In this document: one piece after another, positions 1 through 8,537 of the stretch
Numbering within the stretch: the first letter of the stretch is position 1
Layout: the number at the start of each line of letters is the position of its first letter
NCBI GenBank assembly: GCA_963712065.1
Contig: CAVQGM010000002.1
Location: forward strand, 496,001 to 560,000
Length of the DNA: 64,000 nucleotides
DNA from: CAVQGM01 sp963712065
GTDB taxonomy: Bacteria; Actinomycetota; Acidimicrobiia; Acidimicrobiales; Acidimicrobilacustridaceae
Direction: 5' to 3'
Program-made: the position numbers and the translations under genes
The notes under the pieces: generated by a model
What the model saw: only the letters and a program-made list of their open reading frames with translations
Told to the model about the DNA's origin: nothing
Database searches by the model: none

Positions 1-363
1 GGCGAGGTCGTCGACGAAGTCGGCGGCCGGCGGTGAGGCGAACGCGCCCGCGGCGAAGAAGAGGCTGCCTGCTTCGTCGGCCAGGACGGCGGCCCCGGCC
101 GGGCTCAGCTCGAACCGATCGTCGTCGTGCCAGACGAGCAGGCCCGCCGCCCCCTGCCCCTGGAGCCACTCCCGCACCCACCGCTCGTGGAGGCCGGTGC
201 GCTGCGCCAGGGACGACGGGCTGAGCGGTCCCGCGTCTCGCATCGCCCGGTAGAGGCCCAGGCGGTCGCCGAGGTGGATCAGCAGCGACACCATCTCGCC
301 CTGCTTGAAGCTCCACACCTGGAAGGCGAAGAGTCCGATCTCCTCGTCGGTCGGCTCGGTCAC
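1..363 (-). CDS. SAM-dependent methyltransferase, N-terminal part (runs off left edge)
   Basis: GTG start at 363, reading leftwards and open to base 1, so only the first 121 residues are present. They contain MVSLLIHLGDRLGLYRAM followed by LAQRTGLHERWVREWL and RFELSPAGAAVLAD. This is the N-terminal winged-helix/dimerisation region seen in Rv2258c-like class I methyltransferases; the SAM-binding fold itself lies outside the window. The GTG start overlaps the TGA stop of the oxygenase upstream (GTGA, 360-363), so the two genes are probably translationally coupled. Substrate unknown. The family call rests on the N-terminal domain only. Confidence 0.7.
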   Translation of the reverse strand, partial: MTEPTDEEIGLFAFQVWSFKQGEMVSLLIHLGDRLGLYRAMRDAGPLSPSSLAQRTGLHERWVREWLQGQGAAGLLVWHDDDRFELSPAGAAVLADEAGSLFFAAGAFASPPAADFVDDLA

Positions 364-1175
364 GGGCCCACCGGCTCGGTACGGCCGTAGCGGACCTGCT
401 TGAGCAGGTCGCTCGACATGGTGCCCGCCTCGGTGTCGTAGCCGAGCAGGCCGATGAGCCGGGTGGTGGCGCCGGAGATGGGGCTGACCCGGTGCAGCGA
501 GTGGCGGCCCTCGAACAGGAGCAGCGTGCCGGGGGTGAGCCCGAGCCGGACCACCGGCGCGTGGTCCCCCCCGAGCACCCGGGCGACGTCGTCGTAGCGC
601 TCGTCGTCGGCCGACCGGATGCGGGGCGCCACCTCGAAGTCGCCGCCGTCCTCGGCATCCCGGATGGCGAGGGACACGACGAAGTCGGTCTGGTCGAAGT
701 GCCACTGCAGTTCGTCGCCGTCACCCATGGAGGCCAGGTTGAGCCCGCCGAGGGGGTCGGCGTACCGGTAGAGGGTGCCCCGCTGGAGGATCTCCTCGAT
801 GAACGCCCGCACCGCCTCGCTCTCGTAGACCCGCCGCAGCGGCGAGCGGGCGGGGAACAGGTCGTAGGCCACCGCATTCACGGCCGCCCAGCCGAGCCAG
901 CGGCGGGGGTGGCCCTCGGGCCGGTCCATGTCGGGGAAGCCGAGGTAGGCGGTGGCGGGGCCGGCGTTGCGGTGCCCGACCGCCTCGAGGGCCTCGGCAT
1001 CGGCGGTGAGCGCGTCGACGGCTCCGGGCGTGACGAAGCCCGGCAGCTCGGCGGCCCCGATCTCGTGGAGCCCGGCCCGGGCACGGGCCACCGCCTCCCG
1101 GTAGGCGGGGCTGCTGGGCTCGTGCAACGGGTAGCGGTCGACGTCGACGAGGTCGGCCACATCGAACGGTGCCAT
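360..1175 (-). CDS. 2OG-Fe(II) oxygenase of the HalD/BesD-like family
   Basis: A 271-residue protein counted from the ATG at 1175 (MAPFDVADLV); an upstream ATG at 1307 would run through an inverted repeat and is unlikely. The metal-binding region is H159-F-D161 (WHFDQTDF), followed by GGDFEVAPRIRS, then GRHSLHRV with H228 and R239 as the probable second histidine and the 2-oxoglutarate-binding arginine. The overall pattern matches the BesD/HalD family. Radical halogenases of that family replace the metal-binding Asp by Gly. This protein keeps Asp, so a hydroxylase or other oxygenase is the better prediction. The substrate cannot be read from sequence. It is coupled to a downstream methyltransferase. 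Confidence 0.75.
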   Translation of the reverse strand: MAPFDVADLVDVDRYPLHEPSSPAYREAVARARAGLHEIGAAELPGFVTPGAVDALTADAEALEAVGHRNAGPATAYLGFPDMDRPEGHPRRWLGWAAVNAVAYDLFPARSPLRRVYESEAVRAFIEEILQRGTLYRYADPLGGLNLASMGDGDELQWHFDQTDFVVSLAIRDAEDGGDFEVAPRIRSADDERYDDVARVLGGDHAPVVRLGLTPGTLLLFEGRHSLHRVSPISGATTRLIGLLGYDTEAGTMSSDLLKQVRYGRTEPVGP

Positions 1176-1226
1176 CTCGCGGACAGTAGCGTCGGCTCCG
1201 GCCCGCTTCACCCGCCCCCCGCCCTT

Positions 1227-1279
1227 CGAACTGGTTGCGGGTTCGACACCTGACAGGGGCGGATCCCGCAACCAGTTCG
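1227..1279. repeat. Dispersed palindromic repeat, family A copy 1
   Basis: Perfect 15-bp inverted arms (CGAACTGGTTGCGGG at 1227-1241 and its complement at 1265-1279) separated by 23 nt, between divergent genes. The same arms recur twice at 30.2-30.3 kb. There is no T-tract, so a terminator role is not favoured. Confidence 0.75.
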
Positions 1280-1306
1280 GGCCGCGGGGCGGGGTGGGCC
1301 GAACCA

Positions 1307-1339
1307 TCTTGACCGTGCGGTCAAGAGCGCCGGTAGGCT
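1307..1339 (+). promoter_or_regulatory. Putative operator and leaderless promoter of moxR
   Basis: A perfect 20-bp palindrome, TCTTGACCGTGCGGTCAAGA (1307-1326), contains a TTGACC -35-like hexamer. TAGGCT (1334-1339) lies 6 nt before the ATG of the MoxR ATPase and fits a -10 box giving a leaderless or nearly leaderless transcript. The palindrome would let a dimeric repressor block the promoter. The spacing of 19 is long, so the -35 assignment is weak. Confidence 0.45.
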
Positions 1340-1345
1340 CCGGGG

Positions 1346-2251
1346 ATGGATTACCGCTTCGAGTCCCCGTCGACGGTCCGCACCGGCCTGGGCGAGGTGA
1401 ACTACCTCGCCGACGAGGGCATCGCCGGCGTCGTCTACCTCGCCGACCGGCTGCAGAAGCCGATCCTCGTCGAGGGCCCCGCCGGCACCGGCAAGACCCA
1501 GCTGGCCAAGTCGGTGGCCGAGATCCTCGGCGCCCGACTGATCCGGCTGCAGTGCTACGAGGGCCTCGACGAGTCCAAGGCCCTGTACGAGTGGAACTAC
1601 AAGAAGCAGCTCCTGCGCATCCAGGCCGAGCGCAACGTCGAGGCCACCTGGGACGACATCGAGACCGACATCTTCTCCGACCAGTTCCTGCTCACCCGGC
1701 CGCTGCTCGAGGCGATCCGGGCCGACGACCCGGTCGTGCTGCTCATCGACGAGGTCGACCGCGTCGAGATCGAGACCGAGGCCCTCCTGCTCGAGGTGCT
1801 GTCCGACTACACCGTGTCGATCCCCGAGCTCGGCACCATCGACGCCAAGCAGATCCCGATGGTGTTCCTGACGTCGAACAACACCCGCGAGCTGTCCGAG
1901 GCGCTCAAGCGCCGGTGCCTGTTCCTGCACATCGACTACCCCGACATGGAGCGGGAGAAGGAGATCGTGCTCGCCAAGGTGCCCGACATCACCGAGTCGC
2001 TGGCCGACCAGGTCGCCCGCATCGTCCGGTCGATCCGCCAGCTCGAGCTCAAGAAGGCGCCGTCGGTCTCCGAGACCCTCGACTGGGCCAAGACCCTGGT
2101 GCTCCTCGGCGTCCAGCAGGTCACCGAGACCGAAGCCCTCGACACCATCAACATCCTCCTCAAGTACCAGAGCGACATCGCCAAGGCCACCCGCGAGCTC
2201 GCCGACGACAAGGACGGCAAGCGGCGGGCCCTCGGCAAGGTCGCGCCCTGA
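1346..2251 (+). CDS. MoxR-family AAA+ ATPase
   Basis: A 301-residue AAA+ protein. Walker A is GPAGTGKTQ near residue 45 and Walker B is VVLLIDEVDR near residue 130, followed by sensor 1 (VFLTSNN) and the RRC arginine region. MoxR ATPases act as chaperones that mature or insert cofactors into partner enzymes, normally with a VWA-domain protein encoded next door. Exactly that partner starts 16 nt downstream, and the pair resembles CoxD/CoxE of carbon monoxide dehydrogenase loci. No client enzyme (for example coxMSL) is in the window, so the target is unknown. The start is supported by a TAGGCT box 6 nt upstream. Confidence 0.88.
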   Translation: MDYRFESPSTVRTGLGEVNYLADEGIAGVVYLADRLQKPILVEGPAGTGKTQLAKSVAEILGARLIRLQCYEGLDESKALYEWNYKKQLLRIQAERNVEATWDDIETDIFSDQFLLTRPLLEAIRADDPVVLLIDEVDRVEIETEALLLEVLSDYTVSIPELGTIDAKQIPMVFLTSNNTRELSEALKRRCLFLHIDYPDMEREKEIVLAKVPDITESLADQVARIVRSIRQLELKKAPSVSETLDWAKTLVLLGVQQVTETEALDTINILLKYQSDIAKATRELADDKDGKRRALGKVAP

Positions 2252-2267
2252 CGATCGGGCTGACGCC

Positions 2268-3755
2268 GTGACCGACCTGACCGACCTCGCCGACGACGTC
2301 CCAGCCGTCGCCGGCGAGCCCATGCTCGAGCTGCTGTCGGGGTTCATCCGCGAGCTGCGCGAGGCCGGCCTCCCCGTGAGCCTCACCGAGAACCTCGACG
2401 CCATGGAGGCGGTCAAGCACATCCCCCTCGAGGACCGCCCGGCGTTCAAGTACGCCCTCGGTGCGACCCTCGTGAAGAACAACGCCCACTGGCGGGCGTT
2501 CGAGACGGTGTTCGAGGTCTACTTCTCCCTGCGCGGCCGCGAGTACGACATCCGCCCCGGCGACGAGGAGCTCCCCGAGGGCGACGAGGAGCTCCCCGAG
2601 GGCCAGGGGGCCGAGGGCATGCCCGCAGCCGCCGGCGCCGGCGACGCGCTCACGCCCGAGGAGCTCGCCGAGATGCTCTACAAGGCGCTGCTCGAGGGGG
2701 ACGAGGGCCTCGCCCGGGCGCTCGCCCGGCAGGCGGTGAAGCGCTACGCGGGCATGGAGCCGGGTCGTCCCGTCGGCGGCACGTACTACCTCTACCGCAC
2801 CCTGCGGAACCTCGACCTCGACGACGTGCTCGACCGGCTCATGCAGCAGGCCCGCGACGACGCGCCCGAGCCCCTGAGCCCGCTGGAGGAGCGCCTCGAA
2901 CGGGACGAGTACGAGGCCCGCATCGATCAGTTGAAGAAGGAGATCGAGGCCGAGATCCGCCGCCGGCTCGTGGCCGACCGGGGCGTCGAGGCCATGGCCA
3001 AGACGCTACGCAAGCCCCTGCCCGAGGACGTCGACTTCATGCACGCCTCGCGCGAGGAGATGGCGTCGCTGCGCAAGGCGATCTACCCGCTCACCCGCAA
3101 GCTGGCGGTCCGACTGGCCCGAAAGCGTCGCCACGGGCGGAAGGGCCCTCTCGACTTCCGCAGCACCGTCCGTCACTCGCTCAGCTACGGCGGCGTGCCG
3201 GCCGAGCCGAAGTTCCGCTATCCCCGCCCGTCGAAGCCCGAGATCATGGTGATCGCCGACATCTCGGGCTCGGTGGCCGCCTTCGCCCGGTTCACCCTGC
3301 ACCTCGTCTACGCCATCTCCAACCAGTTCTCGAAGGTGCGGGCGTTCGTGTTCATCGACGGCATCGACGAGGTCACCCGCTTCTTCGAAGGAGTCGACGA
3401 CATCGGCGACGCCGTGCACCGGGTCAACACCGAGGCCGACGTGGTGTGGGTCGACGGCCATTCCGACTACGGACATGCCTTCGAGGTGTTCTGGAACCAG
3501 TGGGGCCGCGAGATCGGGCCGAAGACCACCGTGATGATCCTCGGCGATGCGCGGAACAACTACCACGCCAGCCAGGCCTGGGTGGTCAAGGAGATGCGCA
3601 AGAAGGCCCGCCACGTGTTCTGGCTCAACCCCGAGCCCCGCGCCTACTGGGACACCGGCGACTCGATCGTGGGGGAGTACGGCGTGCACGCCGACGGCAC
3701 CTTCGAGTGCCGCAACCTCCGCCAGCTCGAGAAGTTCGTCGAGAACCTGACCTGA
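2268..3755 (+). CDS. VWA-domain protein, CoxE-like partner of MoxR
   Basis: A 495-residue protein with a GTG start 16 nt after the MoxR gene. The N-terminal half is helical and rich in acidic residues, with a short tandem ELPEGDEELPEG near residue 105. The C-terminal half is a von Willebrand factor A domain with the MIDAS start MVIADISGSV near residue 330 (DxSxS) and a VWVDGHSDYGHA segment. This is the CoxE/VWA architecture that works with MoxR ATPases in metal-dependent assembly of protein complexes. Cytoplasmic; no signal peptide or membrane helix is visible. It forms a two-gene operon with the ATPase. Confidence 0.85.
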   Translation: MTDLTDLADDVPAVAGEPMLELLSGFIRELREAGLPVSLTENLDAMEAVKHIPLEDRPAFKYALGATLVKNNAHWRAFETVFEVYFSLRGREYDIRPGDEELPEGDEELPEGQGAEGMPAAAGAGDALTPEELAEMLYKALLEGDEGLARALARQAVKRYAGMEPGRPVGGTYYLYRTLRNLDLDDVLDRLMQQARDDAPEPLSPLEERLERDEYEARIDQLKKEIEAEIRRRLVADRGVEAMAKTLRKPLPEDVDFMHASREEMASLRKAIYPLTRKLAVRLARKRRHGRKGPLDFRSTVRHSLSYGGVPAEPKFRYPRPSKPEIMVIADISGSVAAFARFTLHLVYAISNQFSKVRAFVFIDGIDEVTRFFEGVDDIGDAVHRVNTEADVVWVDGHSDYGHAFEVFWNQWGREIGPKTTVMILGDARNNYHASQAWVVKEMRKKARHVFWLNPEPRAYWDTGDSIVGEYGVHADGTFECRNLRQLEKFVENLT

Positions 3756-3773
3756 CCTGACCCACCGAGCCCT

Positions 3774-3828
3774 GCATCGCCTGCGTAGCCAGCCACACCG
3801 CAGGTGGGCGGATAGGCAGACGACGGCG
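3774..3828. repeat. Dispersed repeat, family C copy 1
   Basis: About 55 bp beginning GCATCGCCTGCGTAGCCAGC and ending in ACGACGGCG. It is aligned in tandem with copy 2 (3836-3890) and related to the copy at 42734-42789. It lies in the gap after the VWA gene. Confidence 0.6.
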
Positions 3829-3835
3829 CTGTCAC

Positions 3836-3890
3836 CATCGCCTGCGTAACCAGCCACGCCGGAGGTGGGCGGTCACGCACGCGACGGGCG
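3836..3890. repeat. Dispersed repeat, family C copy 2
   Basis: About 55 bp beginning CCATCGCCTGCGTAACCAGC and ending CACGCACGCGACGGGCG. The end is nearly identical to the copy at 42.7 kb. The inner CCAC...GGTGG arms suggest a nested hairpin. Confidence 0.65.
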
Positions 3891-3956
3891 ACCGGGGGTG
3901 TGACCTTGGTCCCGGATCGCCCGGGGTGGGGGAGTGCGACCGCTAGCCTCGACCCG

Positions 3957-5495
3957 ATGCGCGTCACCGTCACCGGCCATGCCGGACTGCTCGTCGAGAC
4001 CGCGCACGGCTCGGTGCTGTGCGACCCCTGGTTCATCCCCGCCTTCCACGGGTCGTGGTTCGTCTTCCCCCGCAACGACGGTCTCGACAAAGCCCGGTTC
4101 GCCCGGCCCGACTTCCTCTACGTCTCCCACCTCCACTACGACCACTTCGACGTGCCGTTCCTCGAGCAATGGATCGACAAGGACACGCCCGTCCTGCTCC
4201 CCGAGTTCCCCACGTCCGAGCTCGAGAAGGCGCTGCGCGACCTCGGCTTCGCCCAGATCATCCAGTGCCCCGATGGCGAGACCCTCGACCTCGACGGCCT
4301 CTCCGTCACGATCTTCGCCGAGACCGCACCGTCCGACGGGCCCATCGGCGACTCGGCCATCGTCATCGCCGACGAGACCGGGCGAGTGCTCAACATGAAC
4401 GACTGCCGTCCGGGCGACATCGACGCCATCAAGGCGCTGGGCCCGATCGACGTGCAGTTCCTCCAGTTCTCGGGCGCCATGTGGTGGCCGGTGGTGTACG
4501 ACCTCCCGGCCGACGAGAAGGAGGCCGCCGGCCGGGCCAAGCGCGAGGCCCAGCTCTCGCGTGCGGTCGGCTACGTGAAGGCGGTCGACGCCACGTGGGT
4601 CGTGCCCTCGGCCGGCCCGCCGTGCTTCCTCGACCCCGACCTGTGGGCGTGCAACGACCTCGACCGTTCGCCGAGCAACATCTTCCCGGACGCCACCGTG
4701 TTCCTCGAGCGACTCGAGACCGAGGGCATCACCGGTGGCACCCTCGCCATCCCCGGGACCGAGCTCGACGTCGACCACCCGTCGTCGTCGCTCACGGTCT
4801 CCCACCCGTTCCCCGACGACGAGGTGGCGGCCATCTTCACCGACAAGGCCGCCTACCTCGAGCACTACCAGGCCGACTGGCTGCCCTGGCTCGAGGTCAT
4901 GAAGGCGGGCTGGCCCGAGCCGAAGCCCGACCTCGTCGGGCGCATCGCCGCCTGGTGGGAGCCGCTCATGGACCGGGCCCCGGTCACGTGCTCGACCATC
5001 GGGCGGTCGCTGCTGATCCGCTCCGGCGACGAGGACGTGCTCGTCGACTTCCCGCACCACCGGGTGCGGGCCTGGGACGGGCAGGAGCCCCACCAGTACC
5101 GGCTGGAGCTGCCTCGGCCCCTGGTCGAGTGGTGCATGGAGCAGCGCGCCGTCGACTGGTCGAACAACCTGTTCCTCTCGGTGCGGTTCACGGCGTGGCG
5201 ACCGGGCGAGTACTGCGAGGAGATGTTCTCGTTCCTCAAGGCCCTGTCGCCCGAGCGCATCGACGTGCTCGAGCGCTACGTGGCCGCCAGCCACGGCGAG
5301 GTCGACGAGATGATCCGACTGGGCGGCTGGGAGGTGCAGCGCTGGTGCCCGCACCGCCAGGCCGACCTGTCGCAGTTCGGCGAGATCGACGGCTGCACGC
5401 TCACCTGCACGATGCACGGATGGACGTTCGACCTTCCAACCGGCGACTGCGCCAACGCCCGCAACCGACACCTGAAGGCTCGCCCGGTCCACTGA
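3957..5495 (+). CDS. Metallo-beta-lactamase-fold hydrolase with C-terminal Rieske domain
   Basis: A 512-residue fusion. The N-terminal half is an UlaG-like metallo-beta-lactamase fold with HLHYDHFD near residue 65. The C-terminal part carries a Rieske [2Fe-2S] site, CPH (near residue 465) and CTMHGW (near residue 490), i.e. C-x-H plus C-x2-H. The pairing recalls CMP-N-acetylneuraminate hydroxylase, where the Rieske domain is N-terminal and the UlaG-like domain follows; here the order is reversed. A redox or hydroxylation role on an unknown substrate is inference. The ATG at 3957 is preferred because TAGCCT lies 7 nt upstream, while an in-frame GTG at 3900 would begin inside a family C repeat. 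Confidence 0.8.
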   Translation: MRVTVTGHAGLLVETAHGSVLCDPWFIPAFHGSWFVFPRNDGLDKARFARPDFLYVSHLHYDHFDVPFLEQWIDKDTPVLLPEFPTSELEKALRDLGFAQIIQCPDGETLDLDGLSVTIFAETAPSDGPIGDSAIVIADETGRVLNMNDCRPGDIDAIKALGPIDVQFLQFSGAMWWPVVYDLPADEKEAAGRAKREAQLSRAVGYVKAVDATWVVPSAGPPCFLDPDLWACNDLDRSPSNIFPDATVFLERLETEGITGGTLAIPGTELDVDHPSSSLTVSHPFPDDEVAAIFTDKAAYLEHYQADWLPWLEVMKAGWPEPKPDLVGRIAAWWEPLMDRAPVTCSTIGRSLLIRSGDEDVLVDFPHHRVRAWDGQEPHQYRLELPRPLVEWCMEQRAVDWSNNLFLSVRFTAWRPGEYCEEMFSFLKALSPERIDVLERYVAASHGEVDEMIRLGGWEVQRWCPHRQADLSQFGEIDGCTLTCTMHGWTFDLPTGDCANARNRHLKARPVH

Positions 5496-5598
5496 CCGCG
5501 GGTTCACCCCATCGGGATGAGGCCTCGCGCCGCTCCCACGCGGTCAGATGCTGGGGCACGCCGCCCGACCGGTCGAGCGACCAGGAGGTGGTCCACCC

Positions 5599-7020
5599 GT
5601 GAGTGAGGAACGATCCGTCCAACGCCCGAGCGGCGGGGAGCGAGAAGTACGAGGATCGGAGCAGGCGATGGCGATCGCGTCCCTCGTCGCCGGGCTCCTG
5701 GCCGGGATCGGGGTGATCTTCTTCCTGCTCCGGAACCTCGGATTCATGGTGCTCGGGCTGGTCGGCCTCGCCCTGGCCATCGGCGGCGGCTGGTGGGTGA
5801 TCACCGAGCGGATGCCGCGGCGGGTGATCGGTGCGGTGGGGATGGCCGTCGGCGTCGGCGTGCTCGTGGCCGCGGTGATCGGGGCGGTGTCCGGCACGGA
5901 TCGGATCGTCCTCCGCCTGGCGATCGTGCTCGGTCTGCTCGCCCTGTCCGTCGGGCTCGCCCGGGCCGCGCTGCTGCGGAACCTGCACGAGCGCGAGCGG
6001 CGCCAGCCGCACGCCGTGTCCCGCCCCGAGCACCCCGTGCTCATCTGCAACCCCTGGTCGGGCGGTGGCAAGGTCGAGCGGTTCGGCCTCGTGGAGCTGG
6101 CCGAGGAGCTGGGCGTCGAGGTGATCATGCTCGACCACGGACTCGACCTCGAGCAGCTCGCACGCGACGCCGTCGCCCGCGGGGCCGACTGCCTCGGCAT
6201 GGCCGGCGGTGACGGCTCCCAGGCCCTCGTCGCGTCCATCGCCATCGAGCACGACCTGCCGTTCGTCGTCGTGTCCGCCGGCACCCGCAACCACTTCGCC
6301 CTCGACCTCGGCATCGACCGCGAGGACCCACGCGCCAGCCTCCATGCCTTCGAGGACGCCCTCGAGCGGCGCATCGACTACGCGACCGTCGGTGACCGGC
6401 TGTTCGTCAACAACGTCTCGCTCGGCGTCTACGCGACCATCGTCCAGCAGGAGGGCTACCGCGACGCCAAGGCCGAGACCACCAAGGCGCTGCTGCCCGA
6501 GCTGCTCGGTCGCACCGAGGCGCCCTTCGACCTCCAGTTCACCGAGCCCGACGGCACCGAGGTCGATGGCGCGTTCCTCATCCAGGTGTCGAACAACCCC
6601 TACGTGCTCGGCGCCACCCTCGAGGCCTCCCAGCGCCGGCGGCTCGACACGGGCACGCTCGGGGTCGTGGCCATCACCGCGGCCACGGGCCGCGACGCCG
6701 CCGGGGTGGTCGCCCTCACGACCCTCGGGCAGCGCCGCCGGAGCCGCAACTGGCACGAGTTCACCGGCGAGCGTTTCGAGGTGCGGTCGAGGTCGGGCAA
6801 GGCCTATGTGGGCGTCGACGGCGAGGCCCTCGAGCTCGACACCCCGCTCGAGTTCCGGATCCATCCCCGCGGGCTCCGGCTCCTCGTGGCCGAGGGCAAT
6901 CTGGTCGAAGCCGAGCGGCGGCGGGCGCGAGACGTGAAGGTGATGGACCTGATCATGCTGGCCCAGGGCGTCGACCCCCTCGAGGAACCCGAGGGCGACG
7001 AGGGCGGCCGAGCGGCCTAG
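5599..7020 (+). CDS. Membrane-anchored diacylglycerol kinase catalytic-domain protein
   Basis: A 473-residue protein with a GTG start placed 10 nt after AGGAGGT. Four or so hydrophobic segments occupy roughly residues 25-125, followed by a DAGK/lipid kinase catalytic domain. This has VLICNPWSGGGK near residue 140, the nucleotide-binding GGDGSQALV near residue 200 and SAGTRNHFALDLGI. The family phosphorylates diacylglycerol, sphingoid or related lipids at the inner membrane face. The N-terminal membrane domain is longer than in DgkB-type enzymes, which suggests permanent anchoring. The exact lipid is not predictable. Confidence 0.82.
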   Translation: MSEERSVQRPSGGEREVRGSEQAMAIASLVAGLLAGIGVIFFLLRNLGFMVLGLVGLALAIGGGWWVITERMPRRVIGAVGMAVGVGVLVAAVIGAVSGTDRIVLRLAIVLGLLALSVGLARAALLRNLHERERRQPHAVSRPEHPVLICNPWSGGGKVERFGLVELAEELGVEVIMLDHGLDLEQLARDAVARGADCLGMAGGDGSQALVASIAIEHDLPFVVVSAGTRNHFALDLGIDREDPRASLHAFEDALERRIDYATVGDRLFVNNVSLGVYATIVQQEGYRDAKAETTKALLPELLGRTEAPFDLQFTEPDGTEVDGAFLIQVSNNPYVLGATLEASQRRRLDTGTLGVVAITAATGRDAAGVVALTTLGQRRRSRNWHEFTGERFEVRSRSGKAYVGVDGEALELDTPLEFRIHPRGLRLLVAEGNLVEAERRRARDVKVMDLIMLAQGVDPLEEPEGDEGGRAA

Positions 7021-7041
7021 GGGCCTTCCGCAAATCCCGGC

Positions 7042-8424
7042 TCAGACCATCTCGACGATCGCCTCCAACCGCCCCGAGTCGATGGCCTCGCGGAAGCGGG
7101 CGTAGTCCTCGAGGTTCTGCGCCGAGTAGGCCTCGGCGAACGCGGTGACGGCGCGGTCGAGCCGGTTGCTGGTCCCGGCGTAGGCGGCGATGGACGCAGC
7201 GTCGCCCGATCGGGCGTGGCCCCGGGCGAGGGTGCGGCCACACAGGTCGGCGTAGAACCGCAGCTGGTTGGGCGTCCCGCCGTCGATCTCCACCGAGCCC
7301 TTCCAGTCGCGCAGCTGGCGGAGGTAGAAGTGCCGTCCCTCGATCTTGCCCTCGGTCCACCCCAGGAAGATGTCGGACTCGGCCTGGACGAGCCGCTGGC
7401 CCTCGACCACCCGCTGTCCGTGGTTGGGGTACGGGCTCGGGGCGAGGTGCTCCTCGAGCACCGAGGGGCCGGCCTCCTTGCCCTGCAGGAACAGCGGGTC
7501 GCCCTGGTCGCGTCCGACGAGCAGGAAGATCAGGCACCGGGTGCCGACGCTGCCGACGCCGACCACCTTGACCCCGATGTCGACGAGTCGATAGCGGTCG
7601 AGCAGGAAGTGCCGGGCGTCGTCGAGGGTGGCCTTGTAGGCCTCGAACGCCTCGTAGGCGGCGCCTTCGAGGGCGTCGATGTCGTACCCGGTGGGCAGGT
7701 CGCGCAGCGGGAACAGCACCGGAGGCTGGCTGCGGATGCGGTACTGGCCGTCGACGATCTCGGCCAGCTTGCCGACCGCCTGCAGGCTCGTCTTCTTCTT
7801 GGCCCGCCGCTCGAACCGGCCGAGCCGCTCGGCCAGCTCTTCCGGGCTCACGCCGGCCGAGGCCTGGATCTGGTCGACCTTCACCGCCTGGTTCCACAGC
7901 TCGAGGAAGCCCATCGTGGCGAACTCGGCCATCGCCTTGCGGTAGGCGCGGGTGACGCGATCGGTGGCCCGGCGGCTGTCGGCACGCGAGAAGCCGAGGT
8001 ACTGGGCGGCGATGGTGAAGCTGGTCGCCAGGCGCTTGAGGTCCCACTCCCACGGTCCGACCAGGGTCTCGTCGAAGTCGTTGGCATCGACCACGAGCTG
8101 GCGCTCGGGTGAGGCATAGGCGCCGAAGTTCGAGAGGTGGGCGTCGCCGCCGAGCTGCACGGTGAGGCCGCTGTTCGGCGTGCCGGCGAGGTCTGCGGCC
8201 ATGATCGCCGCCGCCCCCCGGTAGAAGGTGAACGGGTTGACCCCCATGCGTCCGTGACGGATCGGGACGAGGAACGGAAGGCGCGTCTCGTTCTGCGCTT
8301 CGAGGAGCGCGACGGGGTCTGGCCTCCGGGACGACGGGCCCCACTCGCCGTGGGTGCTTCGGGGGACGTTCCGGCGCGCCGCGCGGCCGGCCTCCACTCG
8401 TTCTTCCATCGGCGGGCTGCTCAC
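7042..8424 (-). CDS. DUF2252 family protein
   Basis: A protein of about 460 residues recognisable as DUF2252 by MGVNPFTFYRGAA, GDAHLSNFGAYASPE, DANDFDET and GVGSVGTRC. The family shows a distant protein-kinase-like fold (GDAHLSNFG resembles the HGDxHxxN loop of aminoglycoside phosphotransferases), but no activity is established. The GTG at 8424 is chosen because AGAGGA precedes it; alternatives are 8475 and the ATG at 8409. Single gene on the minus strand. Convergent with the lipid kinase gene, with only 21 bp between the stop codons. Confidence 0.85.
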   Translation of the reverse strand: MSSPPMEERVEAGRAARRNVPRSTHGEWGPSSRRPDPVALLEAQNETRLPFLVPIRHGRMGVNPFTFYRGAAAIMAADLAGTPNSGLTVQLGGDAHLSNFGAYASPERQLVVDANDFDETLVGPWEWDLKRLATSFTIAAQYLGFSRADSRRATDRVTRAYRKAMAEFATMGFLELWNQAVKVDQIQASAGVSPEELAERLGRFERRAKKKTSLQAVGKLAEIVDGQYRIRSQPPVLFPLRDLPTGYDIDALEGAAYEAFEAYKATLDDARHFLLDRYRLVDIGVKVVGVGSVGTRCLIFLLVGRDQGDPLFLQGKEAGPSVLEEHLAPSPYPNHGQRVVEGQRLVQAESDIFLGWTEGKIEGRHFYLRQLRDWKGSVEIDGGTPNQLRFYADLCGRTLARGHARSGDAASIAAYAGTSNRLDRAVTAFAEAYSAQNLEDYARFREAIDSGRLEAIVEMV

Positions 8425-8537
8425 GGCGTTCCTCTTCGGTCGGCGGACGGGACCGGCGTCCCGATCATGGCCCATGGTGACCCGAGGCGGGAGGTGCCGG
8501 CGTCACCCCGAGGGGGTGAAACCGCGTCGCCGGTCGG

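Noticed and set aside
3900..3956. Upstream GTG start for the Rieske protein
   Set aside because: It would begin next to the repeat and place the -10-like box inside the coding region. Family alignment favours the ATG at 3957.
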